A stretch of 64,000 bases of DNA. Source: Pseudomonas sp. GOM7. GTDB lineage: Bacteria > Pseudomonadota > Gammaproteobacteria > Pseudomonadales > Pseudomonadaceae. This document shows positions 1 through 7,319 of the stretch, piece after piece. Position 1 is the stretch's first letter. Each line of letters starts with the position of its first letter. Both the position numbers and the translations under genes were made by a program. Where the stretch lies: positions 3,782,001-3,846,000 of the forward strand of contig NZ_CP113519.1 of the NCBI RefSeq assembly GCF_026723825.1, read 5' to 3'. Under the pieces are notes generated by a model. It saw only the letters and a program-made list of their open reading frames with translations, did not search any database and was not told the DNA's origin.

Positions 1-177
1 GAACCAGGCCAGGCACAGCGAACGCAACAGTTGCACGTCCTCTCTGAGCGCGGCGAAGCGGGCGCCAACCGGGGTCTTCTTGTCGGCAAGCTGGCGCAAC
101 AGTTCGGGCAGCTTGCCGTCACGCACGAAGCGCGCCGCAAGCGGAAGGTAACGCGCCAGTTTCCAGGGAGTTTTCAT
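1..177 (-). CDS. DUF1232/YkvA-like protein, N-terminal fragment (partial)
   Basis: Only the first 59 codons lie in the window; the gene runs off the left edge. The N-terminus (MKTPWKLARYLPLAARF...) is basic and amphipathic, followed by a helix ending in LLRSLCLAWF. This resembles the start of the small YkvA-like DUF1232 membrane proteins that pseudomonads carry near the FKBP isomerase gene. Of the two adjacent ATGs (180 and 177) the second is chosen, because an AAGGAG sits 5 bases before it. No function can be assigned from this fragment. Confidence 0.55.
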   Translation of the reverse strand, partial: MKTPWKLARYLPLAARFVRDGKLPELLRQLADKKTPVGARFAALREDVQLLRSLCLAWF

Positions 178-219
178 CATCGCTCCTTGGCAGCCCAGTG
201 ACTGCCTGGGGTTGCCGGT

Positions 220-242
220 TTATCCACCGAAGCTGTGGATAA
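220..242. promoter_or_regulatory. Inverted pair of DnaA-box-like sequences
   Basis: TTATCCAC at 220-227 is mirrored exactly by GTGGATAA at 235-242 with a 7-base spacer. The right half extended by one base (234-242) is, on the minus strand, the consensus DnaA box TTATCCACA. The left half differs from consensus at the last base. The pair lies about 40 bases upstream of the partial leftward gene. Binding is inferred only. Confidence 0.35.
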
Positions 243-470
243 ACCTGTGCAAAGACTTTCGACAAGCTTACCAAAGCCCCGTGCTATGGGGCCTTCAGTC
301 AGATCGGGCATTTTTTGCCCAGCCCACAAAACCCAATGAAATCAATAAGTTGTGAGTTGACGAAAAAGTCATTCAAGTGTAACGGCGATCACTTGGGAGT
401 GATTCGCACAATGTGCATAAGCGTAACACCTGGATCAGCTCGCACCGCTCAGGTCAAGCGCAAAAACGCA

Positions 471-500
471 AACGCCCCATCAAGAGACGGGGCGTTTTTT
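471..500. terminator. Rho-independent terminator of the FKBP isomerase gene (bidirectional)
   Basis: The arms AACGCCCC (471-478) and GGGGCGTT (489-496) form an 8-bp stem. A T run follows on the plus strand and a T-rich stretch follows on the minus strand. It lies 18 bases past the stop of the minus-strand isomerase gene. Confidence 0.85.
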
Positions 501-517
501 TCAATCAGGGCAGGTTG

Positions 518-1240
518 TTACTGAGCGACGTCCTGATCCTTGGCGTTCTTGTCCTTGATGCCGATCAGTTCCAGATCGAACACCAGCACCGAGTTGGCCG
601 GAATGGCCGGCGACGGGCTCTGCTCGCCATAGGCCAGCTCGCTGGGGATGTACAGCTTGTACTTCTCGCCCACGTGCATCAGTTGCAGACCTTCGACCCA
701 ACCTGGGATCACGCCGCTGACCGGCAGATCGATGGGGCTGCCACGGGCGACCGAGCTATCGAAGACGCTGCCATCGGTCAACTTGCCTTCATAGTGAACG
801 GTGACCACATCGTCAGGCTTGGGCTGAGCACCATCGGTCTTCTTGATCACTTCGTACTGCAGGCCGGAGGCGGTGGTCACCACGCCTTCACGCTTGCCAT
901 TCTCTTCGAGGAACTTCTTGCCGGCTTCGGCGGTTTCCTTGCTCAGCGCAACCATGCGCTCCTGGGCACGGTTCTGCAGGAAGGTGAAGGCCTCGACCAT
1001 CTCTTCATCCTTGATGCGCGGCTCCTTCTTCGCCATCGCGTCTTCGATACCTTGGGCGACGGCCTTGGAATCCAGATCGTCCATGCCTTCCTCGGAGAGG
1101 CTGCGTCCCATATTCAGGCCGATACCGTAGGAAGCTTTCTGCGCCGGGCTCTTGAGTTCGACTTCGCTGGTCTGCGAATCACAACCCGTGAGTACCAGAC
1201 CCACCAGGGCAACCGCCGCCGCCAAACGATGCTGTTTCAT
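518..1240 (-). CDS. fklB: FKBP-type peptidyl-prolyl cis-trans isomerase, lipoprotein (Mip/FklB-like)
   Basis: The 240-residue protein begins with a signal peptide ending in the lipobox LTGC (Cys20), so it should be a membrane-anchored periplasmic lipoprotein. Residues about 30-125 match the helical FKBP N-terminal dimerisation domain (KASYGIGLNMGRSL...). Residues about 135-225 are the FKBP catalytic domain, with VTVHYEGKLTDGSVFDSS, the DLPVSGVIPGWVEGLQLM segment and the SELAYGE loop. It should catalyse prolyl isomerisation during envelope protein folding. An AAGGA precedes the ATG by 6 bases. It is monocistronic, with its own terminator. The lipobox is unusual for E. coli FklB and closer to Mip/FkpA-type proteins, so the symbol is approximate. 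Confidence 0.9.
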   Translation of the reverse strand: MKQHRLAAAVALVGLVLTGCDSQTSEVELKSPAQKASYGIGLNMGRSLSEEGMDDLDSKAVAQGIEDAMAKKEPRIKDEEMVEAFTFLQNRAQERMVALSKETAEAGKKFLEENGKREGVVTTASGLQYEVIKKTDGAQPKPDDVVTVHYEGKLTDGSVFDSSVARGSPIDLPVSGVIPGWVEGLQLMHVGEKYKLYIPSELAYGEQSPSPAIPANSVLVFDLELIGIKDKNAKDQDVAQ

Positions 1241-1475
1241 GCTTGTTCCTTTGTTGATGCGCCCGAAGGCCGTCGTGTGAAAGCGCGAGCTTAGGGTCTG
1301 TTGGCGCCTCGACGCAAGCAGACATCACAGGATCGAGGCCTGCGAAGCAGCACGCTGCTGGCTACGGCATTAGGAGCCCGGCAAAGCGCACAAGTTCAGG
1401 CGTACAAAGGATTTCTTGAAGTTTTCGGCGAACGCCGAAGAATTGTCACAGGAGGGGATGAAGCGAGGAGAAGAA

Positions 1476-1552
1476 TGGCGCAGCGGACGGGACTCGAACC
1501 CGCGACCCCCGGCGTGACAGGCCGGTATTCTAACCGACTGAACTACCGCTGC
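1476..1552 (-). tRNA. tRNA-Asp (GTC)
   Basis: Read on the minus strand, the 77-nt gene starts GCAGCGG, which pairs with CCGCTGC before the discriminator G and an encoded CCA. The anticodon is GTC in the loop CTGTCAC, and the T-loop is TTCGAGT. It is the second gene of a two-tRNA transcript behind tRNA-Val, with a 15-base gap. Confidence 0.97.
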
Positions 1553-1567
1553 GCGTAACTGCGAGAT

Positions 1568-1643
1568 TGGTGGGTGGTGACGGGATCGAACCGCCGACCC
1601 TCTGCTTGTAAGGCAGATGCTCTCCCGGCTGAGCTAACCACCC
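1568..1643 (-). tRNA. tRNA-Val (TAC)
   Basis: On the minus strand the 76-nt gene starts GGGTGGT, pairs with ACCACCC, and ends with discriminator A and an encoded CCA. The anticodon is TAC (loop CTTACAA) and the T-loop is TTCGATC. It is first in the tRNA-Val/tRNA-Asp operon. Confidence 0.97.
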
Positions 1644-1666
1644 CATTCACTCTCGAAGTGGGGCGC

Positions 1667-1695
1667 ATTCTAGTGAGCGCAGATGACCTTGGCAA
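1667..1695 (-). promoter_or_regulatory. Sigma-70 promoter of the tRNA-Val/tRNA-Asp operon
   Basis: On the minus strand, TTGCCA (1695-1690) and TAGAAT (1672-1667) are 17 bases apart. A GC-rich discriminator (GCGCCCC) follows the -10, as is usual for stringently controlled stable-RNA promoters. The tRNA-Val 5' end lies about 23 bases downstream of the -10. Confidence 0.75.
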
Positions 1696-1903
1696 GCCTG
1701 GATGTGAAAAAAATTTATCGAGGCAGCAAGAACTTAGCGAATGCCCAGGAATTATCCAGACGGCCACTTGCCAGGGTTGGCCTCGCCGCTCTAGGCGACA
1801 ATAATGCGCGCTGCATATCGGCAGGCAGCCCCTGCCCCCCGTTCGTTGGCGCGCCCGCCTGGTCGGTCAGCGCCCCCTCAAGCCAATGGAGAGTCACCCG
1901 CTC

Positions 1904-2824
1904 ATGTGGTTCCGCAACCTGCTGGTCTATCGCCTCACCCAGGACATCCCCTTCGACGCCGACGCACTGGAAGCTGCTCTGGCCAGCAAACCGGCACGCC
2001 CCTGCGCCAGCCAGGAACTGACCACCTACGGTTTCACCGCCCCCTTCGGCAAGGGTGCCGATGCCCCGCTGGTGCATGTCAGCGGCGATTTTCTGCTGAT
2101 CGGCGCACGCAAGGAAGAGCGCATCCTGCCGGGCTCGGTGGTGCGTGATGCGCTCAAGGAGAAGGTCGACGAGATCGAGAACACCCAGATGCGCAAGGTG
2201 TATAAAAAGGAGCGCGACCAGATCAAGGACGAGATCGTCCAGGCCTTCCTGCCACGCGCCTTCATTCGCAAATCTGGCACCTTCGCCGCCATCGCGCCGA
2301 AACAGGGCCTGATCCTGGTGGACAGCGCCAGCGCCAAGAAGGCCGAAGACCTGCTCTCCACCCTGCGCGAGGCCATCGGCTCGCTGCCGGTGCGCCCGCT
2401 GTCGGTGAAGATCGCCCCGACCGCCACCCTTACCGACTGGCTGAAGAGCCAGAGCGCCGCCGAGGGGTTCTTCGTCCTCGATGAATGCGAGCTGCGCGAT
2501 ACCCATGAGGATGGCGGTGTGGTGCGCTGCAAGCGCCAGGATCTCACCAGCGAGGAAATCCAGCTGCACCTGTCCACCGGCAAGCAGGTCACCCAGCTAT
2601 CGCTGGCCTGGCAGGACAAACTGTCCTTCGTCCTCGACGACAAGCTGACCATCAAGCGCCTGCGCTTTGAGGACATCCTCCAGGAGCAGGCCGAACAGGA
2701 TGGCGGCGACGATGCCCTGGCTCAGCAGGATGCCAGCTTCACCCTGATGATGATGACTCTGGTGGAGTTCCTGCCCGAGCTGTTCAGCGCCCTCGGCGGT
2801 GAAGAGATTCCGCAGGGCATCTGA
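1904..2824 (+). CDS. rdgC: Recombination-associated protein RdgC
   Basis: The 306-residue product begins MWFRNLLVYRLTQDIP, the standard start of RdgC, and has the usual length. RdgC is a ring-forming dsDNA-binding protein on the nucleoid that restrains RecA filament formation. A longer start at 1886 would add six residues (MESHPL) that are foreign to the family. A GGAG at 1888-1891 lies about 12 bases before the chosen ATG. Family sequence runs throughout (KGADAPLVHVSGDFLLIG, DEIVQAFLPRAFIRKSGTFA, QLHLSTGKQVTQLSLAW). No frame damage is visible. Confidence 0.95.
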   Translation: MWFRNLLVYRLTQDIPFDADALEAALASKPARPCASQELTTYGFTAPFGKGADAPLVHVSGDFLLIGARKEERILPGSVVRDALKEKVDEIENTQMRKVYKKERDQIKDEIVQAFLPRAFIRKSGTFAAIAPKQGLILVDSASAKKAEDLLSTLREAIGSLPVRPLSVKIAPTATLTDWLKSQSAAEGFFVLDECELRDTHEDGGVVRCKRQDLTSEEIQLHLSTGKQVTQLSLAWQDKLSFVLDDKLTIKRLRFEDILQEQAEQDGGDDALAQQDASFTLMMMTLVEFLPELFSALGGEEIPQGI

Positions 2825-3070
2825 GGCCCTGGCGGATGTGTGGCGGGGCGCCAGGCGCGCCCCGCCATACTCTGCACGAGCGTCCTGGGCAGACGCAAAA
2901 AACTGGCCCGCGCAAGGCTGCCAGCAGAATCCCCCCGCCACTCACTCCCGCCGTGCAACAGATGCATAATGGCTATTAGCCATGTAGCCACTATTCACTG
3001 TAGTGCCGTCGCGGCGCTCCCTAGAATCACCCTCATCTTCTTCGTCTGCGCGCTCATAGGAGCATCGTCC

Positions 3071-4705
3071 ATGCACGCCCCACTCAGCATTGCCCAACGC
3101 CTGGGCCTGGGCTTCGGCCTGATCCTGTCCCTGATGTTGCTGATCAGCCTGATCGGCGTGCAGCGGGTTAGCTTCATCGACTCCACGCTCACCGAGGTCA
3201 ACGAAGGCGCCGCCCTCAAGCAGCGTTACGCGATCAACTTCCGTGGCAGCGTGCATGACCGTGCCATCGCCATTCGCGACGCCGTACTGGTGGACGACAG
3301 TGCCCTGAACGCCTACCTGCAGACCATCGAGCGCCTGCGCGGCGACTACCAGAAATCGACCACGCTGATGCAGCAACTGCTCGCCAGCCAACCGGCCACC
3401 GCCGAGGAACAACGCCTGCTCGAAGCCATTCAGGCCACCGAGAAGCGCACTCTGCAACTGACCGAGCAGTTGCTGAACCTGCGCCGCCAGGATGATCGCG
3501 CCGGGGCGCAGGCCTTGCTGCTCAAGGAGGTGTCGCCGGCCTACAGCCAATGGCTGAAGGACATCAATGCCTACATCGACTTCCAGGAGCGGCAGATCGC
3601 CCAGCACATCGATGCGGTGCGTGCCACCGCGGGCAGCTTCCAGTGGCTGATGCTGCTGGCCACGGCGGTGGCCATCCTGCTCGGCATTGGCATTTCCCTG
3701 CTGATCATCCAGCGCCTGAAGTCGACGCTCGGTGCCGAACCGCACGAAGTTGCCGAGGCCATTGGGCGCCTGGCCGAGGGCCAGCTCGACCAGCGTATCG
3801 ACACCCGCTACCCACAGAGCGTAATGGCCGCTCTGGGCAACACCACCCGACGCCTGGCCGACACCATCACCCAGGTACGCAGCGCGGCGGCCGAACTGCT
3901 GCAGGCCTCCGAGCAACTGCTGCACACCTCGAGCAACAACAACCAGCAGATCCACCTGCAGGCCAGCGAGGCAGCGCAGATCGCCAGTGCCATCCAGCAG
4001 ATGGCGGCGACGGTCAACGAAGTGGCCGGCTATGCCACCCAGGCGGCAGATGCCACGCAGAGTGCCGATATCGAGGTGAGCAAGGGCAATGAGGTGGTGA
4101 CCAGCACCGCAGGTGCCATACAGAACCTGGCCAACACCCTGGAGAGTGCCGCACAGAGCGTGCTGCAGGTGGCCCAGGACAGCGAGAACATCGAGAAGAT
4201 CACCGACGTGATCACCGCCATCGCCGAGCAGACCAACCTGCTGGCGCTCAATGCCGCCATCGAGGCCGCCCGTGCTGGCGAGCACGGCCGTGGTTTCGCC
4301 GTGGTGGCCGACGAGGTACGCTCCCTGGCCAACCGTACCCAGGAGTCGACCCGCGAGATTCGCGGCATGATCGCCACCTTGCAGGCTGGCACCAACAAGG
4401 CCGCCGAAGTGATGCAGGACAGCCGCGAACTAGCGCAGCAGACGGTGGAGCAGACCCGCATCGCCGAAAGCTCGCTGGGCAAGATCCACCAGGAAGTCAC
4501 CGCCATCAACAGCATGAACGCGCAGATCGCCAGCGCCTCGCTGCAGCAAAGCAACGTCGCCGCGGATGTCAGCGCCAACATCGGGCGCATTCACCAGGCC
4601 ACTCAGGAAACCTCGGCCGGCTCCGAGCAGGTGGCCGTGGCCAGCCGCGAACTGGCCAACCTGGCCACGCGCATGCAGGAGAAGGTGAGCTTCTTTAGGC
4701 TGTGA
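3071..4705 (+). CDS. Methyl-accepting chemotaxis protein (4-helix-bundle sensor)
   Basis: The 544-residue chemoreceptor has a first membrane helix at about residues 12-30 (LGFGLILSLMLLISLIGV). A helical periplasmic domain of about 160 residues, like the 4HB_MCP class, follows. The second membrane helix is at about 190-214. A divergent HAMP-like linker (EVAEAIGRLAEGQLDQRID) comes next, then a long cytoplasmic coiled coil. The highly conserved signalling tip NLLALNAAIEAARAGEHGRG is near residue 388. It should relay ligand binding to CheA/CheW; the ligand cannot be told. The ATG at 3071 directly precedes the first membrane helix, whereas an upstream in-frame ATG at 2840 would add 77 non-homologous residues. 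No CheR-docking pentapeptide is seen at the C-terminus. Its stop codon touches repeat element copy 1. Confidence 0.93.
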   Translation: MHAPLSIAQRLGLGFGLILSLMLLISLIGVQRVSFIDSTLTEVNEGAALKQRYAINFRGSVHDRAIAIRDAVLVDDSALNAYLQTIERLRGDYQKSTTLMQQLLASQPATAEEQRLLEAIQATEKRTLQLTEQLLNLRRQDDRAGAQALLLKEVSPAYSQWLKDINAYIDFQERQIAQHIDAVRATAGSFQWLMLLATAVAILLGIGISLLIIQRLKSTLGAEPHEVAEAIGRLAEGQLDQRIDTRYPQSVMAALGNTTRRLADTITQVRSAAAELLQASEQLLHTSSNNNQQIHLQASEAAQIASAIQQMAATVNEVAGYATQAADATQSADIEVSKGNEVVTSTAGAIQNLANTLESAAQSVLQVAQDSENIEKITDVITAIAEQTNLLALNAAIEAARAGEHGRGFAVVADEVRSLANRTQESTREIRGMIATLQAGTNKAAEVMQDSRELAQQTVEQTRIAESSLGKIHQEVTAINSMNAQIASASLQQSNVAADVSANIGRIHQATQETSAGSEQVAVASRELANLATRMQEKVSFFRL

Positions 4706-4712
4706 AACATCA

Positions 4713-5625
4713 GGTTCTTCGTGGGGTCTTGGGAAAGTCGGTTTTGATACTGGACTGGCAAGTTTGTTTTGGGTGTTCGGGTGTCCGTTCCGAATTGCCG
4801 CGTTTTTGCGGATGTTTCTGGTTTCGCCCTCCCGGGCGAGTCACTTTGCGGGCAAAGTAACCAAACCCTCCGCCCGGTCATCCGAGCTAGGCGCCCCCGC
4901 CCTGCTGCGCGAGGGTTCGCTCACTCCATCGTCGCTCCAGAGGCCCGCCACGGTGGGCCATCCATGGCCCATCGTGGCTTTCGCGACATCCATGTCGCTC
5001 AACCTCTTCCACGACGATTCCGTTCGCCCTCCTGGGCGGGCTCTGCACGCGCCTGAACCCGAGGTAACCCAGAATTAGAGTGGAGTGCTTGAACATGGGT
5101 CAGCCTTAGGGCTGACCGGGATGCCGGCTGCAAGCCGGCAAGCTGAAACTACACGAATGAAAGTATTGGTTTAACTCGACGACCCAATCGCGACTTCATC
5201 GCTACTAGAACACGCCGAGCAACCTATGGATTGCCCGTTCGTTCAGGCGCGCAAATGCCCCCTTCAGGAGGCCGAACGTAGGCATTGCGCAGGGGGCGAG
5301 CGGCATGGATGCCGCGAGATACCGATGGCGGCCCCGCGTAATGGGCCAGGGATGGCCCATGTACGCCGACCCCGGAGCGATGCCGGAGTGAGGGAAGTCG
5401 AGCGAAGCATGACGGGGACGCCTAGTTCCGGATGGCGGGGGTGCGTTTCTTTTGCTTACTTTTCTTTGCGCTGGGCGGCAATCCGAGTTCAAAGAAAAGT
5501 GAGTCGCCCGAGGGGGCGAAACAAGGAGTTTCCGAACACACCGAAGCGGCGCCCAGAACACCAAACAACACACAAACCTGCCAGTCCAGTATCAACCAAG
5601 CCCTCCCCCTAACATGCGAAAAACC
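4713..5625. mobile_element. Non-coding inverted-arm element, copy 1 (MITE-like)
   Basis: This 913-bp block has no credible gene and recurs at 17510-18390 and 42961-43879. It begins GGTTCTTCG and ends CGAAAAACC, so the ends are short inverted repeats. About 35 bases inside each end lies the conserved inverted motif ACTGGCAAGTTTG (ACTGGCAGGTTTG, read inward, at the right end). The two arms (about 370 bases each) are diverged inverted copies of one another. Each contains a CGCCC...GGGCG hairpin, an ACTTT...AAAGT hairpin and a GGGCCATCC.TGGCCCAT segment. The centre holds two small hairpins (5099-5116 and 5123-5139). Flanking 8-mers AAACATCA (4705-4712) and AACCATCA (5626-5633) match at 7 of 8 positions, like an aged target duplication. 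The left one overlaps the last base of the chemoreceptor stop codon. The open frames inside are taken as spurious. Confidence 0.85.
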
Positions 5626-5689
5626 AACCATCAGAGACTGTCGACGTTACGCGTACGGCCGCGCCGAAACGCCCGAACGGCATAGCCCC

Positions 5690-6103
5690 CTAGTAGTCGA
5701 CCCGCCCCCGCCCGGCCTTGATCGCCCCACGCTTGCTCTTGCCGTCCAGACGGCGCGTCTGTGAACCCCGGGTCGGCTTGGTCGGGCGGCGCTTCTTCTC
5801 GGTCTTGGCTACGCCGCGGATCAATTCGACCAGACGCTCCAACGCATCGGCACGGTTCTGCTCCTGAGTGCGGAACTGCTGCGCCTTGATGATCACCACG
5901 CCGCCCTCGGTGATGCGCGAATCACGAGCGGCCAGCAGGCGCTCCTTGTAGAACGGCGGCAGCGACGAAGCCTGGCTGTCGAAGCGCAAATGCACGGCAC
6001 TGGACACCTTGTTGACGTTCTGCCCGCCAGCACCCTGGGCGCGGATGGCGGTCAGTTCGATCTCGTCCAGCGGGAGGTGGACAGCGTTGGAAATGATCAG
6101 CAT
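5690..6103 (-). CDS. arfB: Alternative ribosome-rescue factor ArfB (YaeJ)
   Basis: The 137-residue protein is a codon-independent peptidyl-tRNA hydrolase that frees ribosomes stalled on non-stop mRNA. The catalytic GGQ motif lies in RAQGAGGQNVNK (near residue 27), in the short release-factor domain (residues 1-100). The basic C-terminal tail (KKRRPTKPTRGS...RLDGKSKRG) is the part that enters the empty mRNA channel in this family. Length and tail match E. coli ArfB, with no codon-recognition domain. The gene is convergent with the chemoreceptor; repeat element copy 1 fills the space between them. Confidence 0.95.
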   Translation of the reverse strand: MLIISNAVHLPLDEIELTAIRAQGAGGQNVNKVSSAVHLRFDSQASSLPPFYKERLLAARDSRITEGGVVIIKAQQFRTQEQNRADALERLVELIRGVAKTEKKRRPTKPTRGSQTRRLDGKSKRGAIKAGRGRVDY

Positions 6104-6218
6104 GGAAGAATGGCCTGGCTGGTGCGATGCCTACTGTAACCTTTGCTTGAAATTTCACTACGGCAGCGGCGGCGGCGCTCCGCTAACGTAGCGGCCTCGT
6201 CATTCATGGATCGACGCA

Positions 6219-7283
6219 ATGGATTCGATTACCCAGGCCGTTCTCGGCGCCAGCATACAGGGCGCGTTGCTCGGTCGCTGGCAAGGGCGCAAGGCCCTGC
6301 TCTATGGCGCCGCGCTGGCCACCCTACCCGACCTCGACGTGGTCATCGACTACGGCGATGCAGTGGCCGAGATGACCTATCACCGCGGCTTCAGCCACTC
6401 GCTGTTCGTGCTCAGCGGCCTGGCGCTGCTGCTCACCTGGCTGATCCGGCGCTTTCGTCCTCATCCCGGCTACAGCAGCAGGCGCCTGTTGCTCACCCTC
6501 TGGCTGGTGCTGATCACTCACCCGCTGCTGGATGCCTTCACCAGCTACGGCACCCAGCTCTTCTGGCCCTTGATGCCAACGCCCACGGCCTGGTCGAGCC
6601 TGTTCATCATCGACCCGCTGTACAGCCTGCCATTGCTGGTGGCGGTGATCGTCAGCCTGTTCACTGGCCTGCGCGAGCAGAGCTGGCGCGTACCGGCCGT
6701 GGCCCTGGCGATCTCGACCCTGTACATCGGCTTCAGCCTGGCCGGCAAGTTCATGGCCGAACAACGGGTGGAACGTGAGCTGGCCCGCCAGGGCATCCAG
6801 GCCGAACAGTTGTTCGTCACGCCGACGCCTTTCAATACCCTGCTCTGGCGCGTCATCGTGGTGGATGGCGAGGACTATCACGAGGCGCTGACCGGCTGGT
6901 TCGACAGCGCACCACCGCAACTGCAGCGCCTGCCCCGTGGCACCCACCTGCAGGCAGCGCTGGCCGACTCGCCGATGCACCAGCGCCTGCATTGGTTCAC
7001 CAACGGAGTGCTGCGCTATGACCGGGTGGACGGGCATCTGATCGTCACCGACCTGCGCCTGGGCATGACCGGTTACCACCCCTTCCGCTTCGACTTCGCC
7101 CAGTGGCAAGAAGGCAAGTGGCAGGTACACGAACGCATCGACCGCCAGCCCTTCGCCCGTGGCGAGCCCGAGCAACTGCTGCTGTTGCTGCGGCGCATCT
7201 GGCAACCACAGACCGAAGTGCCACTACTGGCCTGGGCCAGTGAGCTGAAGAGAACACTGCCACCTGAGACAGGTTCGCGTTAG
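6219..7283 (+). CDS. YdjM/DUF457-type membrane-bound metal-dependent hydrolase
   Basis: The 354-residue protein starts MDSITQAVLGASIQGALLG and carries DLDVVIDYGD and the motif YHRGFSHSLF near residues 53-62. It has several membrane helices in the first 180 residues (LFVLSGLALLLTWLI, LLLTLWLVLITHPLLD, LPLLVAVIVSLFTGL) and a soluble C-terminal half. This is the LexA-regulated YdjM-like / DUF457 family, annotated as predicted membrane-bound metal hydrolases from conserved His and Asp residues. The substrate is unknown. The gene is 36 bases upstream of the ABC transporter on the same strand, so the two are probably co-transcribed. Confidence 0.8.
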   Translation: MDSITQAVLGASIQGALLGRWQGRKALLYGAALATLPDLDVVIDYGDAVAEMTYHRGFSHSLFVLSGLALLLTWLIRRFRPHPGYSSRRLLLTLWLVLITHPLLDAFTSYGTQLFWPLMPTPTAWSSLFIIDPLYSLPLLVAVIVSLFTGLREQSWRVPAVALAISTLYIGFSLAGKFMAEQRVERELARQGIQAEQLFVTPTPFNTLLWRVIVVDGEDYHEALTGWFDSAPPQLQRLPRGTHLQAALADSPMHQRLHWFTNGVLRYDRVDGHLIVTDLRLGMTGYHPFRFDFAQWQEGKWQVHERIDRQPFARGEPEQLLLLLRRIWQPQTEVPLLAWASELKRTLPPETGSR

Positions 7284-7319
7284 GATCGGCGTTCGCTTTC
7301 TGGGCAGGACGCCGCCTCC

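Larger units (their letters stand above)
178..517. other. Intergenic region with fklB terminator and paired DnaA-box-like sites
   Basis: No convincing gene is visible in these 340 bases; a 69-codon open frame here has no ribosome binding site and no recognisable product. The region holds an inverted repeat of DnaA-box-like sequence near 220-242 and the terminator of the isomerase gene at 471-500. The middle part is comparatively AT-rich and probably contains the promoter of the leftward partial gene. Confidence 0.6.

Noticed and set aside
315..524. Small open frame in the first intergenic region
   Set aside because: No ribosome binding site, and it reads through the isomerase terminator hairpin.
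2942..4285. A 447-codon minus-strand open frame opposite the chemoreceptor
   Set aside because: Low-complexity Gly/Leu/Gln antisense frame over a clear chemoreceptor gene.
4764..5612. Several 90-130-codon open frames inside the repeat elements (also in copies 2 and 3)
   Set aside because: They occur on both strands, overlap each other, differ in length and frame between copies, lack ribosome binding sites and end at random. Such frames are often annotated as hypothetical proteins in pseudomonads but are best seen as non-coding repeat sequence.
4713..5625. Repeat elements as CRISPR arrays or as complete insertion sequences
   Set aside because: There are no regular short repeats with spacers, and no transposase frame is present in any copy.
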